Under the pieces are notes generated by a model. It saw nothing but the letters and a program-made list of their open reading frames with translations, was not told where the DNA came from and did no database searches. A program made the position numbers and the translations under genes. Positions 8,231 to 15,869 of a DNA stretch of 64,000 nucleotides are shown in pieces (positions within the stretch are counted from its first letter, which is position 1; each line of letters begins with the position of its first letter). This DNA is from Cohnella sp. CFH 77786 (GTDB lineage: Bacteria > Bacillota > Bacilli > Paenibacillales > Paenibacillaceae), in NCBI RefSeq assembly GCF_019400745.1, contig NZ_WJIB01000005.1, positions 1 through 64,000 of the forward strand, given 5' to 3'.

Positions 8231-8686
8231 ATGGGTTATATCATGGATTTGAGGAAAATTGTCGGTACGCAGCCCTTGATCATGGTCGGGGCGTGCGTTC
8301 TCGTATTCAACGAAGAACGGCATCTGTTACTGCAGAAACGTACGGACACGCTGGACTGGGGAACCATCGGAGGTTCGCTTGAGCCAGGAGAGTCCTTGGA
8401 GGAAGCGGCACATCGGGAGCTTTACGAAGAGGCCGGCCTGCGCGCCCGTTCACTGCGGTTTATTGCTTTATTATCCGGCAAGGACATGTACTACAAATAT
8501 CCGCATGGGGACGAGATCTATAACGTTACGGCGGTTTACGAAGCGGACGGAGTCGAAGGGGTTCCCTGCGTCAATGATGAGGAGAGTTCGGAGCTTCGGT
8601 ATTTTTCGCTGGAGGAGCCGATTCCAGGTTTGAATCCGTCGATTGAAGTCATTTTGAGAAAGTCGGGGTACATCCGGAAATGGTAG
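8231..8686 (+). CDS. Nudix hydrolase
   Basis: 151 residues with a perfect Nudix box, GX5EX7REUXEEXGU, at residues ~49-71 (GGSLEPGESLEEAAHREL followed by YEEAGL). These residues bind the metal that cleaves nucleoside-diphosphate-linked compounds. Substrate unknown; length and layout are like general MutT/ADP-ribose-type housecleaning enzymes. ATG 8231 or ATG 8243 could be the start; AAAGG at ~8216 slightly favours 8231. Five bases separate it from the upstream membrane gene. Confidence 0.88.
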   Translation: MGYIMDLRKIVGTQPLIMVGACVLVFNEERHLLLQKRTDTLDWGTIGGSLEPGESLEEAAHRELYEEAGLRARSLRFIALLSGKDMYYKYPHGDEIYNVTAVYEADGVEGVPCVNDEESSELRYFSLEEPIPGLNPSIEVILRKSGYIRKW

Positions 8687-8713
8687 AAAAACAGCATATA
8701 GGCGGAGGAGAGC

Positions 8714-9379
8714 ATGAATTGGACCCGGGCGGTACTGTTTGATTTGGACAATACGATATTGGATCGAACCCTAACTTTCAGGCGCTTCGCGGAGTCCTTC
8801 GTGGATTCCTATTTGGGTGATGCCGATACCAAGCAAGACATTGTCGAGAGAATCATCGTGCTGGATCGAGATGGGTATAAGGATAAAGAAGAACTGTTTA
8901 CCGAATTGCTTGAGGAATTGCCTTGGAAGGTCAAGCCATCTGTAGCGGAACTGATGGAATACTATGGCCGAGAATACGTGAACAACGCCGTATTGATGGA
9001 CCAAGCCCGGGAGGTCCTTCAGGATCTGAAAGCCCGGTTCAAGATCGGATTGATCACCAACGGCAAGACGCGGATTCAATATGGGAAAATCGATCGATTA
9101 GGGATTCGTGAACTGTTTGATGTCATATTGGTTTCCGAGGAAGCGGGTGTGAAGAAGCCGGATTCGAGAATCTTCGAAATGGCGCTTGAGCGATTAAGCT
9201 TACATGCCGAAGCATGCCTATACATCGGAGACCATCCCGCCAACGATATCGAAGGAGCTTGCAAAGCTGGCATGCAGACCATCTGGATGCAAGTGAACCA
9301 ACCTTGGAGAGACGGTCTGAAAGCAAAGCCTATTCATACGATCCGGAATCTGGCGGAATTATTACCATTGGTCCCCTGA
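8714..9379 (+). CDS. HAD-superfamily hydrolase (YjjG/haloacid dehalogenase type)
   Basis: 221 residues. Motif I is FDLDNTILD (residues ~9-17) with the nucleophile and acid-base Asp, motif II is LITNGK (~115), motif III Lys is in VKKPDSRIF (~148), and motif IV is YIGDHPANDIEGA (~172). The helical cap between motifs I and II is the C1 type of phosphatases acting on small phosphorylated metabolites such as nucleotides. Good GGCGGAGGAG ribosome binding site. A second HAD of the same type follows at 9593. Confidence 0.87.
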   Translation: MNWTRAVLFDLDNTILDRTLTFRRFAESFVDSYLGDADTKQDIVERIIVLDRDGYKDKEELFTELLEELPWKVKPSVAELMEYYGREYVNNAVLMDQAREVLQDLKARFKIGLITNGKTRIQYGKIDRLGIRELFDVILVSEEAGVKKPDSRIFEMALERLSLHAEACLYIGDHPANDIEGACKAGMQTIWMQVNQPWRDGLKAKPIHTIRNLAELLPLVP

Positions 9380-9413
9380 CGGGGTGTGCAAACCCGACCG
9401 TTCGCGTAAAGAC

Positions 9414-9458
9414 AAGGACAGTCTCACGGAAGTCATACGACTCCGGAGGATGTCCTTT
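9414..9458 (+). terminator. probable terminator between two HAD genes
   Basis: AAGGACA pairs with TGTCCTT, with an inner CGGAAGTC/GACTCCG stem, followed by a T-rich CTTTCTTTCT tail. Confidence 0.5.
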
Positions 9459-9592
9459 CTTTCTATGCAGGTGTGCGAGCGAGAAAATTCGTTATTGATT
9501 TTACTGGAAAATGTGGTAGACTTCTTCGATACTCGGTTTCGTTCGTTAAAACGTTTCAATCCGAAACAACGGAAAGGCAGGCTGCCATTTAA

Positions 9593-10315
9593 ATGTATAA
9601 GGCGATCATTTTCGATCTGGATAACACGCTGCTCAACTATGACCTCTGCGAGCTCGACTCCATGAAGAGAACGTGCAAGGATCACGGACTGTTCACGGAT
9701 GAACCCTCGCAATGGGAATCGTTCTGGAAAACGTTCCTCGAGCACAATTACCGGTATTGGATGGATTTCGTCAACGGAGGAACGGTCAAGTCGATTGCAG
9801 AGGTGCTGCGCAATTCTTTCCGGGATACGTTACGGAAGGACGATACGTTCCATAACCGATTAACAGAAACGTACTGGAGGTATTTTTGCGCGATCTGCCA
9901 TTTCGAAGATGGAGCGAAGGACGTCTTGGCCCGCGTGAAGGACCGTTTCCGGCTCGGCATCGTTTCGAACGGAATTCACGAAGCCCAGCGTAAAAGGCTT
10001 CAAGCCGGCGACATCGGGGATCTGTTCCATTCGATCGTCGTTTCGGACGAGGTCGGGGTTCGGAAACCGAAGAAGGAAATTTTCGACATTGCGCTTCGCG
10101 AACTGGCGCTGGAGCGGGAGGAAGTACTCTTCATCGGCGACTCCCTCAGCGACGATTACCATGGCGCGGTGAACGCCGGCATCGATTTCTGCTTCTACAA
10201 TCGCAAGAACATCGAGCTGCCGTTGAACCACGAACCGAAATACATCATACAATGGCTTCCGGAACTTCTGCATGTCATCGGTTTGGAGGAGCGAAATGGG
10301 GTCCGAGTGGGATGA
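9593..10315 (+). CDS. HAD-superfamily hydrolase (YjjG-like)
   Basis: 240 residues with the four HAD motifs: FDLDNTLLN (~8), IVSNGIHEAQ (~123), VRKPKKEIFDIAL (~155) and FIGDSLSDDYHGA (~180). The arrangement and size fit YjjG-type pyrimidine 5'-nucleotidases. It is probably a diverged paralogue of the HAD at 8714, sharing strand, length and motif spacing. A possible promoter lies in the 213-base gap upstream. The actual substrate is unknown. Confidence 0.85.
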   Translation: MYKAIIFDLDNTLLNYDLCELDSMKRTCKDHGLFTDEPSQWESFWKTFLEHNYRYWMDFVNGGTVKSIAEVLRNSFRDTLRKDDTFHNRLTETYWRYFCAICHFEDGAKDVLARVKDRFRLGIVSNGIHEAQRKRLQAGDIGDLFHSIVVSDEVGVRKPKKEIFDIALRELALEREEVLFIGDSLSDDYHGAVNAGIDFCFYNRKNIELPLNHEPKYIIQWLPELLHVIGLEERNGVRVG

Positions 10316-10363
10316 TCACGCGAAAGCCGTTGTGATAACATGGAAAAAGAGAGGAGGGGCGCT

Positions 10364-10921
10364 TTGAACATCTTAATGAACATAGCGGGGACACTCATCT
10401 TGGTGGTGGGAATCCTCCTGGGACTCGCGGATGGTAATCTGATTGTCATCGCATTGAGCGTCATTGGCGGTTTTATGTTGCTTGGGATGTCCAAGATCAT
10501 CGAGCTGATGGAACAAATAAACGAGAGGATGCTTCACGTCCCCTATACGCGTGACCATCTCCGATCGATTCTGCAAGCGTCTCCCGATTATGTAATCGAG
10601 GGAGGCGATTTCGAGATTTACCCGGAACCTCAGTCTACCTACACTTTGTTAAACTTGGATGGCGAAACTTATATCCGGGCCAGGGCGTTTCGCAAGTACA
10701 TGAGCCAACGGGATGAGGAATACACGTTTTCCTTCCCGGATCGGCAGCCCGTGGTCCTGAATCGCGCCAGCCGCTATCATCCGGGCGCCGAATTATTCGC
10801 TTACGAGGATCAAGTCTACGTGATGTTGGGCGCAATCGGTCTCCGCTATCGGATATCCGGGCATCGGTTGATTTTGGAAAAACCAACGGAAGCGGACACG
10901 ATGGGGGAAGAGAAGCTATGA
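10364..10921 (+). CDS. membrane-anchored protein of unknown function
   Basis: About 185 residues: two N-terminal transmembrane segments (~5-22 and ~25-45), then a soluble domain containing YTLLNLDGETYIRARAF. That segment resembles the short surface-sensing LDGxxYI strands of copper-amine-oxidase-N-like folds, but this is only suggestive. TTG 10364 is chosen because AGGAGGGG (10353-10359) lies just upstream; the in-frame ATG 10340 has no comparable site. Its stop overlaps the next small ORF. Confidence 0.6.
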   Translation: MNILMNIAGTLILVVGILLGLADGNLIVIALSVIGGFMLLGMSKIIELMEQINERMLHVPYTRDHLRSILQASPDYVIEGGDFEIYPEPQSTYTLLNLDGETYIRARAFRKYMSQRDEEYTFSFPDRQPVVLNRASRYHPGAELFAYEDQVYVMLGAIGLRYRISGHRLILEKPTEADTMGEEKL

Positions 10922-11106
10922 ATTTCTCCGGGAATGGGAACCGCTTCGGCATCGAAGCCAACATCATGCCAAGGTACCGCGCTTCCCTCCGGGTCGTGGA
11001 GAAGCTGGGCTTTCAGAATGAAGGGCTGGCGAAGAAGTATCTGAAAATCAACGGCATATGGGAAGACCACATACATATGGTGCTTATAAACGAAGCCATT
11101 GAATAG
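10918..11106 (+). pseudogene. C-terminal remnant of a RimJ/RimL-type acetyltransferase
   Basis: 62 codons whose sequence (EANIMPRYRASLRVVEKLGF, then LKINGIWEDHIHMVLIN) is the last third of ribosomal-protein-alanine N-acetyltransferases of about 180 residues. The acetyl-CoA loop and N-terminal half are absent. The ATG overlaps the preceding TGA and has a purine-rich GGGGGAAGAG upstream, so a short product may still be made by coupling. It is most simply a deletion remnant. Confidence 0.7.
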
Positions 11107-11146
11107 GAGGAGCGAATAGATTTCGACCCTATAAAGGGGAAAGGAA

Positions 11147-11755
11147 GTGTTGCGCTTGACGCTGATCGCGTTGATCCGCCACGGAAGCACGTATTGGAAC
11201 CGAGAGCGCCGGATGCAGGGGCACGCCGGGAATCCGCTCGACGAGGAAGGCTGGCGTCAAGCTCGCTCTTTGGCGGACAGATTAAGCCTGGAAAGTTGGG
11301 ATGCGCTGTACGCCAGCGATTTGCCGCGGGCGCGGCAGACCGCCGAGATCCTGCTTGAAGCGCTCCCGCTGAACGAAATTCGCTTCAATGCGCGTCTGCG
11401 GGAATTGAACCGCGGGTTGGCCGAAGGAACGACGGAAGAGGAACGGGTCTCCCGATGGGGAACGGATTGGCGAAAGTTGGAGCTTGGGATAGAGACGGAT
11501 GCGGCAGGCACCGCAAGAGGGGCGGCGTTCATCCGCGACGTTGCGGCGCTGCATCCCGGAAGGAGAATTCTCGCGGTCAGCCACGGCAACATCCTTCGCC
11601 TTGCCTTAAAGGGAGTGATGCCGGATCTAGATACCGATACCGTCCTCGACAACACTTCGGTTACGTTGATCCGATTGCGTGACGGACAATGGGATTGCGC
11701 GCTCTATAATTGCTCGAAGCATCTGACGATTGCCGGAAACGGAGGGATCCGATGA
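11147..11755 (+). CDS. histidine phosphatase family protein (phosphoglycerate mutase-like)
   Basis: 202 residues. Catalytic RHG is in ALIRHGSTYWN (~8-18), LYASDLPRARQTAEIL (~55-70) contains the second phosphate-binding Arg, and the second His is in AVSHGNILRLAL (~148). This is closer to canonical GpmB/PhoE/CobC-type phosphatases than the paralogue at 7285. GTG 11147, TTG 11150 or TTG 11156 may be the start; the purine-rich AAAGGGGAAAGG serves all three. Its TGA overlaps the ATG of the next gene. Confidence 0.85.
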   Translation: MLRLTLIALIRHGSTYWNRERRMQGHAGNPLDEEGWRQARSLADRLSLESWDALYASDLPRARQTAEILLEALPLNEIRFNARLRELNRGLAEGTTEEERVSRWGTDWRKLELGIETDAAGTARGAAFIRDVAALHPGRRILAVSHGNILRLALKGVMPDLDTDTVLDNTSVTLIRLRDGQWDCALYNCSKHLTIAGNGGIR

Positions 11756-12045
11756 TCACCGAAGTCGCGATACTGAACGTCAAGCCGGGCTTGATGAACG
11801 AGTTCGAGAGCCAGTTCCGCAAAGCGTCGATCATCCTATCCGCCGCAAGGGGACACCGCTCGCACGAGCTTCATAAGTGCGTGGAAGAAGCCGACAAATA
11901 CATCCTGCTCGTCCAGTGGGACACCCTTACCGATCACAGGGTCGGTTTCCGGCGGTCGGAGGCATTCGAGGAATGGAAAAACCTGCTCGCTCCGTTCTTC
12001 GATTCGATCCCGACGGCGGAGCACTACGTGAAAATCAAACTGTAG
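11752..12045 (+). CDS. antibiotic biosynthesis monooxygenase (ABM) domain protein
   Basis: 97 residues forming a single ABM/dimeric alpha-beta barrel domain: EVAILNVKPG at the N-terminus, YILLVQWDTL in the middle and AFEEWKNLLAPFF near the end. Family members are small dimeric heme-degrading or quinone-type oxygenases, or of unknown catalysis. ATG 11752 overlaps the upstream TGA and follows GGAGGG, indicating coupled translation with the histidine phosphatase. Confidence 0.82.
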   Translation: MITEVAILNVKPGLMNEFESQFRKASIILSAARGHRSHELHKCVEEADKYILLVQWDTLTDHRVGFRRSEAFEEWKNLLAPFFDSIPTAEHYVKIKL

Positions 12046-12063
12046 AGGAGAGGGACGACCGCG

Positions 12064-12558
12064 ATGACGCCTGCCCGACTTAGGACCGTGGTGTTCGCGT
12101 TGATTCTGCTGTTTTTCCTCAATATCGTCTGTCTCGGTTTGGTTGACTTGTTCACGTTTAAAGTCGTTCCCGGCGGGGGGATGTCAGGGAACGGAAACCC
12201 CGCATTGGCCTTCGTTTTCCTGCTGATCCCGATCAATCTGGCTTTCCTCGCGATATTGGTTACGCTGACCCAATATTTGTTCCTGAACGGGTTCCGAGAA
12301 GGAAAGTTTTCGGTCGAATGGCTGATCATCGTCTTCTGCCTGGGCATCCTGCTGGGATGGCTGGCCAAGCTGCATGCGGACGGGATCTTCTCCACGTTGG
12401 GCGGTAAACCGGGGAATCCCCGCTCGCTCTTAATCGGCCGGTCTCTATTCAACCAATATACGAATACGGTTTTTTTCAACTACATCACGTTCGCGATAGG
12501 CGTCATGGCGGCCATTGTAGTTGGATACGTGACGGCGTTCGTCCGGTATCGTTCCTGA
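12064..12558 (+). CDS. four-TM membrane protein of unknown function
   Basis: 164 residues with four predicted transmembrane segments (~8-30, ~45-70, ~85-105, ~138-158). A glycine-rich loop (VVPGGGMSGNGNP) follows the first. No family recognised. It follows the ABM gene by 18 bases with a GAGGAGAGGG ribosome binding site, so it is likely in the same operon. Confidence 0.6.
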   Translation: MTPARLRTVVFALILLFFLNIVCLGLVDLFTFKVVPGGGMSGNGNPALAFVFLLIPINLAFLAILVTLTQYLFLNGFREGKFSVEWLIIVFCLGILLGWLAKLHADGIFSTLGGKPGNPRSLLIGRSLFNQYTNTVFFNYITFAIGVMAAIVVGYVTAFVRYRS

Positions 12559-12638
12559 TCAACGTGCATTCGTGATATGATAAATCCATAGAGGCTAAAC
12601 CCGGAAAGCAAGACGCCGCAGAGAAAGAGGGACTCCGA

Positions 12639-13142
12639 ATGCAGAACGGATATGTCATCGCGGACGCGCAATGGGAGGATTTGCCCGCCATTGTCGACAT
12701 TTATAATTCCACCGTCGCGGGCCGGATGGTAACCGCCGACCTTGAACCGGTATCCGTGGAAAGCAGACGCCGCTGGTTTGAAGAGCATTCGCCCGACAGG
12801 CGCCCGTTGTGGGTGGTGAAGGACGAAGGTCGCGTCGTCGCCTGGTTCAGCTTCTCCTCCTTCTACGGGCGGCCGGCGTACATGGGTACGGCGGAAGTCA
12901 GCATCTATATCTTCGCGGATTACCGATCGAGGGGACTGGGCAAACGGCTGGTCCGGATGGCGATCGAGGAATGCCCGCGTCTTGCGGTCAAGACGCTTGT
13001 CGGCTTCGTGTTCGGACACAACGAACCGAGCTTGGCGCTTCTGCGGGCATGCGGATTCGAGCAATGGGGCTTTCTTCCGAAGGTCGCGAACCTCGACGGT
13101 ATCGAACGCGACTTGGTTATTTTGGGGCTGCGGGTCGGCTAG
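12639..13142 (+). CDS. GNAT acetyltransferase, phosphinothricin/MnaT-like
   Basis: 167 residues. The layout, including [20 protein letters not shown] near residue 25 and the acetyl-CoA loop [14 protein letters not shown] at ~89-102, matches the Pat/YncA group that N-acetylates phosphinothricin, methionine sulfoximine or related amino-acid analogues. An [13 protein letters not shown] motif follows. Detoxification is the likely role. The stop is 33 bases before modA. Confidence 0.82.
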   Translation: MQNGYVIADAQWEDLPAIVDIYNSTVAGRMVTADLEPVSVESRRRWFEEHSPDRRPLWVVKDEGRVVAWFSFSSFYGRPAYMGTAEVSIYIFADYRSRGLGKRLVRMAIEECPRLAVKTLVGFVFGHNEPSLALLRACGFEQWGFLPKVANLDGIERDLVILGLRVG

Positions 13143-13175
13143 AGGAGGGCAGAGGGTTCGAGAGAACCGGGGATC

Positions 13176-13952
13176 ATGAAAATAGCGAAAATCCTGCTGC
13201 TTGTACTTGCGGTTGCCGCCACTTTGCTTCTCGCATCCTGCGGCAAATCCGGAGGCAAGCAAGAGAGGACCATCTTGCTCGTCTCGGCTGCCGCCAGCTT
13301 AAAAGACAGCTTGGAACGGATCGGCGCGGATTACGGGAAGGACCACCCCGAGGTCGACATCCGGTTCAATTACGGTTCGTCCGGTACGTTGCAGAAGCAA
13401 ATCGAGCAAGGAGCGCCCGCCGACCTGTTCCTGTCCGCCGGCCGCAAGCAGATGGACGCTTTGACGGCGAAGAAGCTGGTTAGCGAAAGCCGCGATGTGT
13501 TGTCCAACCGGTTGGTTCTAATCTTGAGCGCGGATTCACGCGAACGCGTCGAGTCGCCGGAGGCGCTGCTGAAACCGGGATACCGCAACATTGCGATCGG
13601 CGAGCCGAACACCGTCCCTGCCGGTATGTACGCCAAGCAAGCGCTAACCGCGCTGGGGCTGTGGGACAAGCTTCAAGACAAACTCGTGTTTGCCAAGGAC
13701 GTGCGGCAAGTGCTGACCCTCGTGGAGTCGGGCAATGCCGATGCCGGATTCGTGTACCGCACCGATGCCGGACCGTCCGAACGGGTCGCCGCGGCGCTCG
13801 ACATCCCGGATGATGCCCACGATCCCATCGTCTACCCGTTCGGAATCGTGGCCGCCTCCAAGCACCCGCAGGAAGTATCGGCTTTCTATCGGTATTTGAC
13901 GTCGGAGCCGGCGCTTCAAGTGTTTCGAGACCATGGATTTCGTATACAATGA
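13176..13952 (+). CDS. modA: molybdate ABC transporter substrate-binding lipoprotein ModA
   Basis: 258 residues. Residues 1-22 are a lipoprotein signal with lipobox LLASC. The mature protein shows ModA hallmarks: SAAASLKDSLERI at the N-terminus, FNYGSSGTLQKQIEQGAPAD with the oxyanion-binding Ser residues, and GNADAGFVYRTDA near the C-terminus. It would deliver molybdate or tungstate to a ModB permease. No modB or modC is adjacent; the next gene is msrAB, so the partners must be elsewhere. Confidence 0.9.
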   Translation: MKIAKILLLVLAVAATLLLASCGKSGGKQERTILLVSAAASLKDSLERIGADYGKDHPEVDIRFNYGSSGTLQKQIEQGAPADLFLSAGRKQMDALTAKKLVSESRDVLSNRLVLILSADSRERVESPEALLKPGYRNIAIGEPNTVPAGMYAKQALTALGLWDKLQDKLVFAKDVRQVLTLVESGNADAGFVYRTDAGPSERVAAALDIPDDAHDPIVYPFGIVAASKHPQEVSAFYRYLTSEPALQVFRDHGFRIQ

Positions 13953-13982
13953 GGTCATGACAAGAGCGAGAGGTGATGGAAG

Positions 13983-14957
13983 ATGACGGATCGGCTAAAT
14001 GGGGCGCTGGAGCAGGCGACGTTCGCCGGAGGCTGCTTCTGGTGCATGGTGAAACCATTCGACGAAATGCCGGGGATCGAGAAGGTCGTTTCCGGCTATA
14101 CGGGCGGGCATGTGGAAAACCCGACTTACGAGCAGGTTTGCAGCGAAACGACGGGACATACGGAGGCGGTCCAGATCACGTTCGATCCGGAGCAGTTCCC
14201 CTATCGGAAGCTGTTGGATATCTATTGGCGGAACGTCGATCCTACCGATGCGGGAGGCCAGTTCCACGACCGGGGCTCCTCTTACCGGCCGGCGATTTTC
14301 TACCATAACGAGCAGCAACGGGCGCAAGCGGAAGCGTCGAAGAGGGAGCTTGAGGAAAGCGGCCGGTTCCCGAAACCGATCGCGGTGGCGATCGAGCCGG
14401 CATCCGCCTTCTATCCGGCGGAAGAGTACCACCAGGATTATTACAAGAAGAACCCGATCCGCTACAAGTATTACAGCAGAGGCTCGGGTCGCCCGGATTT
14501 CCTCGCCCGGCACTGGAACACGGACCAAGATCGCGAGCAGCTCAGAAGCAAGCTGACTCCCATGCAGTTCGAAGTCACGCAGAACAATGCGACCGAGCCG
14601 CCTTTCCGCAACGAATACTGGAACAACCACGAAGAAGGGCTCTACGTCGATATCGTATCGGGAGAGCCGTTGTTTACCTCGCTCGACAAGTTCGATTCGG
14701 GCTGCGGCTGGCCGAGCTTCACCAAGCCGATTCACGCCGGCACCATCGAGGAGAAGGAAGATTACTCGCATGGGATGATCCGTACCGAAGTGAGAAGCCG
14801 CGCGTCGGATTCGCACTTGGGGCATGTCTTCCCGGACGGGCCGAGAGAAGCCGGGGGCCTTCGGTACTGCATCAACTCAGCGGCGCTGCGCTTCATTCCG
14901 GTCGACCGGCTGGAGGAGGAAGGATACGGCCGGTATCGGAGTCTGTTCGGGAAGTAA
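13983..14957 (+). CDS. msrAB: bifunctional peptide methionine sulfoxide reductase MsrA-MsrB
   Basis: 324 residues. The N-terminal MsrA domain (~1-165) has the catalytic GGCFWC motif at ~17-22, and the C-terminal MsrB domain (~178-318) has SGCGWPSF and the catalytic Cys in [11 protein letters not shown]. The fusion reduces both S and R epimers of methionine sulfoxide in oxidised proteins. No signal peptide, so it is cytoplasmic. It ends at a terminator shared with the convergent microprotein gene at 15016. Confidence 0.93.
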   Translation: MTDRLNGALEQATFAGGCFWCMVKPFDEMPGIEKVVSGYTGGHVENPTYEQVCSETTGHTEAVQITFDPEQFPYRKLLDIYWRNVDPTDAGGQFHDRGSSYRPAIFYHNEQQRAQAEASKRELEESGRFPKPIAVAIEPASAFYPAEEYHQDYYKKNPIRYKYYSRGSGRPDFLARHWNTDQDREQLRSKLTPMQFEVTQNNATEPPFRNEYWNNHEEGLYVDIVSGEPLFTSLDKFDSGCGWPSFTKPIHAGTIEEKEDYSHGMIRTEVRSRASDSHLGHVFPDGPREAGGLRYCINSAALRFIPVDRLEEEGYGRYRSLFGK

Positions 14958-15001
14958 GGTTTCAGCCATGCAATCGGATTGTGTGCAGATCGCATATAAG
15001 C

Positions 15002-15040
15002 AAAAAAAACGGCTGTCACTTCGACGAAGTGCGCAGCCGT
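15002..15040 (-). terminator. terminator overlapping the 3' end of microprotein C
   Basis: On the minus strand ACGGCTG pairs with CAGCCGT, with an inner ACTTC/GAAGT stem, then eight T. The last codons of the 15016 gene lie in it. It may act on msrAB from the other side. Confidence 0.85.
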
Positions 15041-15216
15041 TCTCTATTCAACCATTTGTTCCAGAATCCCCGCAACTTGCCCGACAGCGGACTCGCATTC
15101 GGTTTTCGCTCAAGAGCCTGCTTGAGGTACATGCCCAGGCGGCTGTTCCGGTTCCATTCCTCTTGCCGGAGTTGAATCATTTTCTCGACGTAATACGTGC
15201 TTTGGATTTGGATCAT
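15016..15216 (-). CDS. microprotein C, paralogue of the 15.0-15.8 kb family
   Basis: 66 residues, basic, without signal peptide or membrane segment. It shares with the gene at 15551 a positionally conserved core: EKMIQLRQEEW at 11-21, FWNKW at 51-55 and an R-x-x-x-SSK tail. AAGGAGAG precedes the ATG by eight bases. It lies directly downstream of microprotein B and overlaps its extended frame. No known family recognised. The two conserved aromatic/basic patches suggest binding to a membrane or protein partner. Confidence 0.75.
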   Translation of the reverse strand: MIQIQSTYYVEKMIQLRQEEWNRNSRLGMYLKQALERKPNASPLSGKLRGFWNKWLNRERLRTSSK

Positions 15217-15430
15217 TCGCGTTCTCTCCTTGGTTATGGGTTGTCTCGGGCCGGCGGCGGCCGAACCATCGATGCCAGAATTTCCGATTGGGATGCGAAT
15301 ACGGCACGGTCTGATCCGGAGCTACCAGATCGGCATCCGCGTATCGGTTCATGTTTCGAACCATCTCCGCCTGCCGCAGCTCCATCATTTTCTCGACATG
15401 GTAGTGGTTGTGGTGCTGTATCACTTCCAT
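15110..15430 (-). CDS. microprotein B, paralogue, possibly frameshifted near its end
   Basis: The first ~64 residues align with microproteins A and C: KMMELRQAEM at 14-23, FWHRWF at 51-56, then an Arg-rich stretch. The open frame runs on to 106 residues and overlaps gene C by 107 bases, which is unusual. In a neighbouring frame a TAA lies at 15234-15236, exactly where the paralogues end. A one-base indel or an assembly error near 15240-15260 is therefore likely, and the ancestral product would be ~65 residues. Its upstream region duplicates that of gene A. Confidence 0.6.
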   Translation of the reverse strand: MEVIQHHNHYHVEKMMELRQAEMVRNMNRYADADLVAPDQTVPYSHPNRKFWHRWFGRRRPETTHNQGENANDPNPKHVLRRENDSTPARGMEPEQPPGHVPQAGS

Positions 15431-15522
15431 TTTCCCCCTCTCGGTTACGACCTCATTATGCTTCAGTCAAAAGGGGATAAAAAGTGAAGATTGAATGAAA
15501 AATACTTCCTCTTTTTTTCACC
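15431..15522 (-). promoter_or_regulatory. regulatory block upstream of microprotein B (copy 2)
   Basis: This block matches the one at 15752-15853. Both contain CCTCATTATGCT, then GTCAAAAG, then GGATAAAAAGTG, then a run of pyrimidines ending in TTTTTTNCACC (plus-strand reading). No consensus sigma-A promoter is obvious, so the conserved bases are likely regulator binding sites together with a promoter that needs activation. Confidence 0.55.
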
Positions 15523-15536
15523 TAACGCAGGGCAAC

Positions 15537-15577
15537 AAAAAAGGCGGCCGTCACTTCACGGAAGTGTTGAGCCGCCT
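15537..15577 (-). terminator. terminator overlapping the 3' end of microprotein A
   Basis: On the minus strand GGCGGC and GCCGCC enclose an ACTTC/GAAGT stem, followed by six T. Sequence and position match the terminator of microprotein C. Confidence 0.85.
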
Positions 15578-15751
15578 GCCGGGGAACCATTTGAGCCAGA
15601 AGCTTTGCCGGTTCCCGGTATGAACTTGCGCGTTCGAGGGGTCGGAGATGATTTCCCGGATATAAAGCCCCGATCGAACCCTTTTGTTCATTTCCGCTTG
15701 GCGGTATTGCATCATTAACTCTTCGTGGAAAGTACCATACGTTTGAAACAT
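15551..15751 (-). CDS. microprotein A, paralogue, divergent from the SgrR-like gene
   Basis: 66 residues: LMMQYRQAEM at 12-21, FWLKWF at 51-56, tail GRRLNTSVK. The length and the position of every conserved block are identical to microprotein C. GAGGTG precedes the ATG on the minus strand. It is transcribed away from the SgrR-like regulator, with 118 bases between the two starts. No family recognised. The placement beside an SgrR-like activator recalls the E. coli sgrR/sgrS-sgrT arrangement. Confidence 0.75.
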   Translation of the reverse strand: MFQTYGTFHEELMMQYRQAEMNKRVRSGLYIREIISDPSNAQVHTGNRQSFWLKWFPGRRLNTSVK

Positions 15752-15853
15752 TGGAACACCTCCTCTTTCCGGTCTGTATCCTCATTATGCTCTCGTCAAA
15801 AGAGGATAAAAAGTGTAGAATCGATGTAAAAGATTTCCCCTTTTTTCCACCCA
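15752..15853. promoter_or_regulatory. shared divergent regulatory region (copy 1) of microprotein A and the SgrR-like gene
   Basis: It contains CCTCATTATGCT near 15780, GTCAAAAGAGGATAAAAAGTG, and a TTTCCCCTTTTTTCCACC tract. The same series occurs upstream of microprotein B. This is the best candidate binding site of the SgrR-like regulator. Confidence 0.55.
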
Positions 15854-15869
15854 GGAGGAATACGATCCT

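Noticed and set aside
13176..14957. modA and msrAB as one functional operon
   Set aside because: Adjacent and close, but no molybdate-related logic links them and no modBC is present. Treated as neighbours only.
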